A stretch of 64,000 bases of DNA from assembly GCF_018320785.1 (NCBI RefSeq), contig NC_054867.1, positions 25,609,855-25,673,854 on the forward strand, written 5' to 3'. Position numbers and translations under genes: made by a program. The notes beneath the pieces are model-generated. The model was given only the letters and a program-made list of their open reading frames with translations. It did no database searches and had not been told where the DNA came from. Positions 55,701 through 64,000 of the stretch are shown here, piece by piece; the stretch's first letter is position 1; each line of letters begins with the position of its first letter. The stretch is from Cheilinus undulatus. Lineage: Eukaryota > Chordata > Actinopteri > Labriformes > Labridae.

Positions 55701-58310
55701 TCTCAGTCCTTAATAACAGCAGAATGTTTCAGTATTTTTTTAGTATCTGATAAAAAACAAACCCAGATGAACTTATCAGGATTTATCAGCTTGGGTGTAG
55801 CCTGAAACTTTCAATAGAGGTCTGTTAAAAATGTGGGCCACTGGGTTATAAAGAAATTAGCATTTATCAAGCATAAAGGGTCAGCTATTAGTGAGTTATT
55901 TATTTGGGTCATGGGAAATGTAATGTCTTATGTTTTTTTCTTTGCTTGACTTGTAAATTGGGACTAAGAGTGAGCTTTATGAAGCCACTGCTGCTTAGAT
56001 TTTAGCCAGGTTACTTCATGCTCCTTAAGGATTATAAGGTCGGTGCTCCCTTCGGGAAAACACTTTGTCATAATGAAGGAAGTAACTCCTTTTGTGTTTT
56101 CATCTGCTGCTTTCAGCCACATCTTTTAGCCCTCTAGATTTTCTTGGTTGTCCTAGAGATATCTGAAAGAATAAGCCTTAAAAGCCTGAAAAGAAGTCTA
56201 ACAGCCTGATTCTTCTCTTATTTGTTTGGTTAATTTAAGGAGCTTCTGGTAGCTTGACAGATGGAGGAACTGAGGGAGGGGAAGCTAGAGACACTGCGGT
56301 GATGGAGATAAACAAGATTCAGTATCAAATATGAAATTATGTTTGTGCACAAACACACACAGATGTCAAGGTGAGAAGGGACAGATTTTATTTATTTCTC
56401 TCATAGAGGTTTGTTTAGTCATGTCTTGTGTGTATCCTGGAAGCTTGCTAATTAATAGTGTTTGAGATTGTGAGAGTAGAAGTAGAATATTTTTATTTAT
56501 AATGCTGGAATAGTAGATGTAAAGCAGGACTTTGAGTGGCATCGTTAGGGTCTGCACAGTAGGAGAGGATACATAGCTGCTCTAAATGAGCTATGATGGG
56601 ATCAGACCGTCTAAAGCCCCTCAACAGACCCCAAAGCTGCTCCTAATTCCCTCATAAGACCTGCAGAGCTCTGTTTAGATTCATTAGCCAGTGTGTTAAT
56701 ATCCTCGCCCCTAATTTATAGCTACCTTAACCCTATTTACCTCCTCCCTCCCTCCTGTACCAGACAGGGAGTAAGTACAATATGCCCCTCCCTCTGTCTG
56801 TATCTGCTGCCATGCAGGCATCCTCCATGACCTGAGAAACATGGCTAATCTGTCTGTCCCACACCCACTGTCTCACAGGAAAAACAAGCACCCGCATCCC
56901 CTATCTTGCAGGAAGTTACTGGAGATGATGCAGAAAAAGGGCCAATTTTCCGGCTACTTGGTCTTCCAAGAAAGTTGGTAGTCAGAGGGTTGAGATTTTA
57001 GGAGAAACATGATCATGAATCATTGAGAGGGTGATATGAATGTCCTCTTTGAGAGCAGATTTCTCGTCCATTTAACATGCTGCGATCAAAGCTTCTTTTC
57101 TCCTCCTTTCCCTTGCTGTTATCAACCCAAGTGCAGCAGTGGAAGTTAACCCAGCCACTACATATAGATCCTTACATCTTGTATCTCTTTTCACTGTGCT
57201 AATGTATTTTCCCAGTGTTGTCTCTTCCTCCGTCTCTGTGTACATCATCATCATCGTCGTCATCCTGCTCTGTCCAGAGGCGGCGTAGGTTTAAAGCAGT
57301 CAGACTGGAATGAGGGGATGAGAGAGAAAGAGAAAGACTGCACACATCTAGCATGGTGACACATAACACCACAGCCCCTCTTCTTCATGTTGAAACAACA
57401 CACACAGACTGTAGACTCCACGGCTCTGTGCAGGAGGAACAGATACTGATGAGTGTTTATGGCTGACATTCATTACAGTTATCTTTCAGTCCTTTTCCTA
57501 CATGTTTCATGTTAGTGTGTGTTCACTGTAGTCAGGGGCAGATCCAGAGTTATTTGCCTCTGGTGACCCAACTGGGCACTGACTTATAAGGGAGTGGCAT
57601 GATGTACATGCAAATGGAAAGCATTTATTAACTCTTTGCTGGAGCAGGGGGTTCATATTTGTCGAGTTACTGTCATCCAGGCGTGTGGTTAGGGTTCATA
57701 AATACAGCCAGGAACTTTGGCAATGTTTACAAATTGTTTATTTCTCAAAGTTTGGTCAAATAAGTTTGATAAAGGGGGAGCAGGTGGCCTACCAAAACAT
57801 TTGAGAGACCTATTATGCTAATCAGTATTTTAACAGACATTGCATTGCACAATGTTGCATGCTTAAAGCGCACTGGGTCGTTAGATTCAGATCAAAAATT
57901 TTTGCATGTTAAAAAAGAAAAAACACATCATACTGTGTTGATCATGTTTTCACACTAATGCCAAAACTTTCATCTCATTATCTTTTTGCAGTCTTTTGGC
58001 ATTAGTCCAAGCTATTTTAACAGATGATTAAGGGCCCAGAGCTGCGGCTGCCGCTCCCTTCTTACTCGCTCCCCCCCTCTCCCCTGCACTAAAACGTGAT
58101 GGTGTGCCAAAATTGGTACTCATAGCTACGTAACAGAGACTGGATTCAAAAGTTGTTCTCCATCTCCCAAGTGTGTGCAGCATTTTATGAAGCATGAGCT
58201 GGGTGAAAAGGACCAACAAAAGACATGCCATTGAGCTTAACTCTCGCTACCTCCTCCCCTTTTCCAGCTCCGGGTTGTGAGTGTGACACAGCAGACCCTG
58301 TGATGAATCC

Positions 58311-58538
58311 TTAAAGGTCATATATTTTGCCCCTTTAAGACAAGTTTATATTGTTCTCAGAGGTCCCCAAAACATGCCCGTGAAGTTTGTTGCTGAAAAA
58401 ACACTCCAGTATTGGATTTTTGAGTGTCTAAAAATCTAAATTTTTCTGATTCTTGGGGGGATTGTGTACAGGCCAGGGGCACATATTTTTGCTGGAAAAG
58501 CCTGAAAAAGGGTATTTTGCATAATATGTGACCTTTAA
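58311..58538. mobile_element. MITE, 228 bp, 'ttaaaggtca' ends
   Basis: The left end 'ttaaaggtcatatattttgc' and the reverse complement of the right end 'ttaaaggtcacatattatgc' match at 18 of 20 positions. There is no coding sequence. The first bases TTAA may themselves be the target site (piggyBac-like) or part of the repeat. Confidence 0.85.
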
Positions 58539-61535
58539 CACCCTACATGCCTACAACATATGCATACGACTGCATGTTAACCCCTTGTTTTATGTAGATT
58601 CATCCTGACAAATTTGCGAGATTTGGCAAAACCTTACATCAGGTTGTATCCGAACTGCTGATTGCATTGACTCTCTGTCTACCCTCTGCCTGCCCCTAAG
58701 CAGTTAAGCCACGCCCACTAAACTCTCTCATGTGTTGATTGGCTCACTGCTCCACTACAGTTGAATTATTGTGCATAAACTAACAAATCGACGAGTAACA
58801 GATTGCGACAACCAATCAAAGAAAGGAGAGTAAAAGAGAAACCAGTTAGTGAACTGAGGGAAGGCAGGTGCGTGAGGAAAGAAAAAGATGACAAAATGGT
58901 AATCTTTGCTCCACTAACGCAACCAAGTAGAGCATGCAAATTCTCTAAGCTGGATTTGTTAAGGAGTCAATAAGTGCATGTGTCTTCAAAGTCACAATTT
59001 TAAGACCTAGAAACAAAGGGCATTTTGTTAGTGAGATGCAAAGATAGATACAGTTGACAGGTAGCTGGTCATAGTTTGGGATTTGAGGGCGGCTAATCGT
59101 AATTCAAGGATTGCCACCTGGTAATCAGAGCCTTTACTACAATTTTTGTTTTACACTAGAATATGCCTCTATGCACAAACACATCCATGTCACATTGTTC
59201 AGCTTTGATATTTTTCTGGATTTAAGTAGAACCACAATGGCATTTTGACCTGATGTTGATATGAAAAGACAGTTTCTAGTTAGGCTGACAAAGTATCTTA
59301 TTGAAATACTCTCTGAGTGCTGACAGCTACATTAGAGCCCACTTAGATCACACGTACCGTTTCAAACAGTCTAGTAAGGTTATTGAAGTTTTTCCTACTG
59401 AAATATTTCAAAGCCAAAAGGAAACCGAGTACTAATAGGCATTTTCTCTTTATAAGCGCTGACTTTGACAAATGAAGGTTTGGTTTTGTGATCATGAGGT
59501 AGTTCCCAGACTATTTGCGTGTTTAAAAAAGTGTATAAATCAATGTTTGTGCAGATTCAACTGATAGCAGCTCCTTTAACAAAAGCTGATGTTGCATTCC
59601 TTGAAGTTTCACTAAACACAATTTCTCCTAAATGTCTCAAAAAGGGGAATCAACCTCTCTGATTTAATATCAAAACAACTTCTCCATTTCTGAGACTGCA
59701 ACATTGTACTTTCCAATGACCAGTAAAAGGGAAACCCCTGCAAGTCTGAGCATAGAGGGGGTGTTTCTCTGGCATTTAATAGACCTAAAAATACAGTCAA
59801 ACAATAAAAAGGCTGCTAACTGCTGACACCCCCTGTGCTTGCTTTCTTTTTCACTCTCATCCCTCATGCGTCTCTGTGATTGTGCCTGTGTCAGCATGCC
59901 TGCATAACCTTCACAGCCCTTCGGGGTCACTGCATGACTGCTGCAGTTTCTCCTGCTGCTCATTAGCGCTCATACATGCACAGTGCAGCATCACAAGGAG
60001 GTGCATCCATATTTACAAAACAAAACAAATGTAGTTTGTTGAGCAGACTGTTTTTAGTGGCCTCATAGGCTTTCTATCAACTGAAAGCAGATCATTGTGC
60101 CTTTTATAAACACCTTGATTAAATTATAGGATCGGTTTCATTTAAATCTTAACCTTGTGCTTGTTGTTGAAGGTAAGGAACAACAAAGTATCTCAGAACT
60201 GTTTTTAAGCATGTCTGCAATTTATATGATGCTTTTTTTTTTTTTTTTTGTTTACGTGGTGAAAATGTTGAAATCCTGATCTCCCAGTGTGTGTATATAC
60301 ACAGTAGCTGCATGTGAGTGAGAGACTAAGTGTCTTATCAGTGTGGGAATAATTTGGATCTTTAAGCTGCTGACAGGGGTCTGTGTTTTTGTAGGTTTAG
60401 GCCAGGAAAAGTTTCAATCTCTGAGTGTTCCTCCCTTTTTCCTTGTTGTCCACCCGACTTACATGAGAGAGACCAGGAACAGGGTCTTCTTCCACCAACA
60501 CCCAATACAAACACTGATTTATCTTAAGCTTGAACCCATAGGAAGTTTAAATGATACATGTGGAGTTTTTCTCCACTCTGGAGCAATGAGAAGAAGGAGA
60601 ATGTCAGAAAGGATAAATCTCCTTGTGGCATCTCTGAAAGAATGTTTAACCTTTGGTTGGAGAAGCTCACTCAGTTTCTTGGTGACGTTAGGTGTAGAGA
60701 TTCATCATGTCTGCAAATAGACTGAAAATATAACCTTTTCTAGAAGTAGGATTTTGCAATTAAAATGACACGTCGCAGTGAGGAAATCCCTGTTTCCTAT
60801 TATGGCCCCCTACTAACCTACTAACCGAGTTTAAACTGCAATAACATTTTTGGTTTCCCATGATCATTAAAACAAGATAATCAAGATTAAATGATTACAG
60901 TCTCACATGCTGTGTTGCACACTTTTGTCCAATTTGTTAATACATTCAGTGTTAGTCCAACTCTGTAGAGTCAGTTGAACGAAGCACTACCATTTCAAAT
61001 CTGGGGGTCTGAGTTTTCCCATCATGTCTTTGTGCAAAGTGTTTAGATGTGTTTTAAGTGTTTTTAGATGTATATATATGTGATAAGATGTGTTTGGATG
61101 TTGTGTGTTGTACTGCTGCTGGGGTTTCTTTGCTCTTCTTTCTGATAGACTAATGTTGTTTTTGATGTTAGACACTTTTGCACTATAAGTGGAGTTATCC
61201 ACCAAGTTAGTTTGTACCTGCCTGTGGTAAGGCTTTGTTGAAAGAAAAGGATGGTGAGCTGTTCTCATCAAAGGCTGCTTTCCAACTCTGTAGTTGTCCC
61301 TTTGCTCCATCCTTACTAGTAAACACTTGACTTTGCCACAGGTGTCCAATACAAAACAGCAATGGAGGATAACACTTGTACATATACATTTCTAATGCTA
61401 CAAAGAGGTGTTGAGCTGACGCAAAAGAGTCCAATCAACACTCTGCTGGTTTTCCCAATTTAGACTCTGTAGAGGTATCAGTGTTAACTCTGACAGAGTT
61501 AATTTGACAACATAGATTTTGCTTCACATATAAAT

Positions 61536-61926
61536 CAGGGTTGCCAGGTCCACAGTTTTCCTGCAGAATTGAGTTACTTTTTACATATTGCCATGGGTTG
61601 ATTTTTTGGCTGTGGGTTGAGCTGACCCATTTTTTATGCCATGTGTATGAGTATTTAACATCCATAGCAGAACAAAGAAGTTTATTTACACTGAAATACA
61701 ACTAAATCAACCAGCAGAGAAGCAGGAAAACATGGAACATGGCACTTAGACATGCACGCCGCACACAGAGAAGCAGCATGACTGTGTGCGCACAAGCAAT
61801 ATTTGTGGTGTGGCAAAGGTTTTTACTGGCTTATTTTGAATTTCAGCATTGGGCTTGGCTTTGGGCTGGTTTGGGCTAGTTTTGATTGACCATTGGGCTG
61901 GTTGTGTCACAGACCTGGCAACCCTG
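61536..61926. mobile_element. hAT-type MITE, 391 bp
   Basis: Perfect 15-base inverted ends 'cagggttgccaggtc' and 'gacctggcaaccctg'. The eight flanking bases 'atataaat' and 'gtgtaaat' agree at six positions. The interior has a 'gggctggtttgggctagtt' direct-repeat patch and no coding frame. Confidence 0.88.
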
Positions 61927-62134
61927 GTGTAAATATAATTTTTCATATTTACAGAAAGTGGTGCATACTTCTGTACTAAATACAACATATTTTGAGAACG
62001 TAAGTGCACAGAGTGCATTCACACAGAGAAGCATACCAAGTGGAACTATGAATACTTTGCACCTTCAATGGAGGCTGTATTTGTAATGTAGTGGATTTTG
62101 TACTGTTAGCATGCTAGTGCGCTAGCTGGCACTA

Positions 62135-62178
62135 GCATCCGCTAACTAGCTAACGTTAGCATCCACTAACTAGCTAAC
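62135..62178. repeat. Direct repeat, period 24
   Basis: 'gcatccgctaactagctaac' then 'gtta' then 'gcatccactaactagctaac': two copies with one mismatch, inside a GCTA-rich patch. Confidence 0.75.
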
Positions 62179-64000
62179 ATGTCAACGGCAACAGTCAAGA
62201 CAAAGGCCTCTAAGGTCAAATAAGTATCGAGAAAATGTAGTTAACATAAAATAAAAATTCCATTAATTTAATAGTGATTGAAAATAGCCATCAAATCTCA
62301 TTTATAATGACCTAACGTCTTTACTGCATTTAAGTGTACTGTAATATAGTATAGTAACAAAAGTATGAGATTTGAGACACCCTACAAATGTGTTTTGCTA
62401 AACACTGTTAGACTAAATATAACACACTGTGCCTTTAATGTTGACCTTAATACCAACCATTTCCTACAGCAACAAAAGTGCTAATTTTATTTTCTGATGT
62501 TTTATTTAAATGTTGCCTGTTTCAAAATGTAAACCCTGTTTTCTTAAAATGGTATTAGCCTTTTTTATAGTGTTGATGTGAGGTGGCAAGACTGACTCAA
62601 ACTACAGAAAGCTATTTCAGAACTTTCCTACATACAAAAAGAGAGAGAGATGGCCGGAAATAGAAGATGAAAGCAAGTAAGCTATTAGGGCATTGTATCC
62701 CACCAGTAACATGTTAAATTTCTGCCATAGAAACTTGAAAAAGTTAAAGTCAGACCAAGGGGCTGAATGTTTGCTGAAATCATACGTTAGCACTGCTGAT
62801 CGAGCACATATGAGTTTATATTATTAAATCCTGTATAGGTACGACCCTTACTTGGTCTAAACATTTCTGTCCCTGTCTAGCCTATGGCCCCAAATTGCCC
62901 CTCAAACCAAACACAGCTGTTCTTGGGCCAACATTACCCATGAAATATCAAGGGTTTTTCTATGGATGCTATGCAGCTTTATCAGTGGTATGAATCCGCC
63001 ATTGTTTTAAATCTTTGTGCTCAGCTGAGAAAGCTTATTAGTGCTGCAGACATTAGAGGGCTATCAGTCTTCTCATCTTAATCTTGACAAACAAATCAAA
63101 GAAGTGTATTTCCACTATATCCAATATGTAATAGAGTTATGTTCATCATTGATCTGAAGGCCTGGCACATTATCTAAAAAAATGCTGTATGGATCAAATG
63201 ATGAAAAGCAGGAAAGGAAAGGAGTCTCTCTCCTCCCTTCCCCTGTGTGCTTCCTTTTTTTCTCTCTTTCTGCAGTGACCTCTAAACTGTCATCAGAGAG
63301 CATCGCTTATCTGAGCTTGACTCTTTCCTCATCACATCCCTCCTGTCAGCGAGGCACTGCAGTCCTTCCTCTCTTACCGTCCCTCTCTGCCAACCTCTCT
63401 GTGTCACACACGTAAATAGTTACGTCCATCCCTCCTCATACTGTGACCTGTAGGTGTCACAAGTTAAGTTTCCTTTATCTATTTTCCACACGTATCTCTC
63501 CTGCTAGTTAACACGGTCTTATTGTGCTTTTGTCCTTGGGAATTATGGAGCCTCATAGTTTCACAATTTGCACAAAGTATGTTTAACAAGTAATAAATTA
63601 AAATTCCTCTCTTGTTAAGATCAGTTTTAATAATTATCCCAGTATTCATAGCTTTTTTTTTATCAGTGACCTTAAGTAGAGCTTCTCTCTTTCTGCAATA
63701 ATCATCAAGAGGCTTGTTGCCATAGTTACAGTGCTGATGCTGAGGGTTGCAGCCTCTGTGGTGTCCCGCTTTGAAAGGGACACGGATTAACATCAGTAGA
63801 GAGAAAAACCACCAGTCATGAAACAAAGACATCAACACTTTTATTAATAAAATATTTAGGTTATGTGTTCTATTAAAATATCTTTAATCCATTTGATGGT
63901 GAAAGCTCTTCTGCTTTAGGAAAAACGGGGACCTGACTCCGAGTTTCCCCAAAACTGTATTCCTCTCTCTGTCCATGTGGTTTTAAAATCTTATTTTTCT

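Larger units (their letters stand above)
52743..64000. other. rassf5 intron, no further exon recognised
   Basis: Over 11 kb I find no sequence like the rest of the C1 domain, the RA domain or the SARAH domain. It holds two MITEs (58311-58538 and 61536-61926), a T run near 60233-60249 and GCTA-rich direct repeats near 62135-62178. Short open frames, such as those near 60343 and 60987, show no family resemblance. Confidence 0.7.

Noticed and set aside
60343..60720. 125-codon plus-strand frame as a further RASSF5 exon
   Set aside because: It has no C1, RA or SARAH resemblance and no fitting acceptor or donor.
60987..61349. 120-codon minus-strand frame in the RASSF5 intron
   Set aside because: It has no motif, A/T-rich composition, and no splice-site support.
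63252..63415. Possible exon after 'tctttctgcag' at 63274
   Set aside because: The acceptor looks good, but the peptide (VTSKLSSESIAYLS) matches no RASSF5 segment and no clear donor follows.
1..64000. CRISPR arrays, prokaryotic operons or a defence island
   Set aside because: The window has spliced vertebrate genes throughout. No regularly spaced repeats or prokaryotic gene structure are present.

Overview
This is a stretch of vertebrate nuclear DNA, almost certainly from a ray-finned (teleost) fish. Three multi-exon genes with GT-AG introns run left to right on the + strand: SRGAP2 (3' two thirds), IKBKE (complete coding region) and the 5' end of RASSF5. From general knowledge, the same three genes sit side by side in this order and orientation on human 1q32, so the block is a conserved synteny group. 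The repeats (Tc1-like elements, TA-flanked MITEs, hAT-type MITEs, tRNA-derived SINEs) are of teleost type. I cannot name the species.

Layout. 1-3613: upstream SRGAP2 intron. 3614-18799: seventeen SRGAP2 coding exons giving the last 854 residues (end of the F-BAR region, RhoGAP, SH3, disordered tail with a proline-rich insert), followed by a 3' UTR to about 21290. 21290-22800: intergenic DNA and the IKBKE promoter region, with an IRF-type GAAACT element. 22800-38698: IKBKE, with a non-coding first exon and 20 coding exons that join without any frame conflict into 721 codons plus stop (kinase, ubiquitin-like domain, helical scaffold). 39076-42700: intergenic. 42926-43745: RASSF5 long-form (NORE1A-type) first exon at a CpG-rich promoter. 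52457-52742: a second open first-exon candidate with the same splice phase, proposed here as an alternative RASSF5 start. The rest, to 64000, is intron-like with no exon I can recognise, so the shared RASSF5 exons must lie beyond the window.

The genes are not an operon. SRGAP2 is a membrane-bending Rac/Rho GAP of migrating cells and neurons. IKBKE is the IRF3/NF-kB-activating kinase of antiviral signalling. RASSF5 is a Ras/Rap1 effector that couples to MST kinases.

The introns carry most of the unexplained structure. The most interesting is a roughly 3-kb element (about 31565-34573) inside the largest IKBKE intron. It has diverged inverted arms of about 400 bp, a broken minus-strand ORF ending in a cysteine-rich domain, a nested SINE and a 172-bp tandem duplication. 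There are also two Tc1-like copies (one with both ends), two TA-flanked MITEs (one keeping the transposase start codon and helix-turn-helix start), and two hAT-like MITEs with imperfect 8-bp flanking duplications. All exon boundaries were read by eye from frame, splice sites and remembered family sequences; no alignment or transcript data were available.
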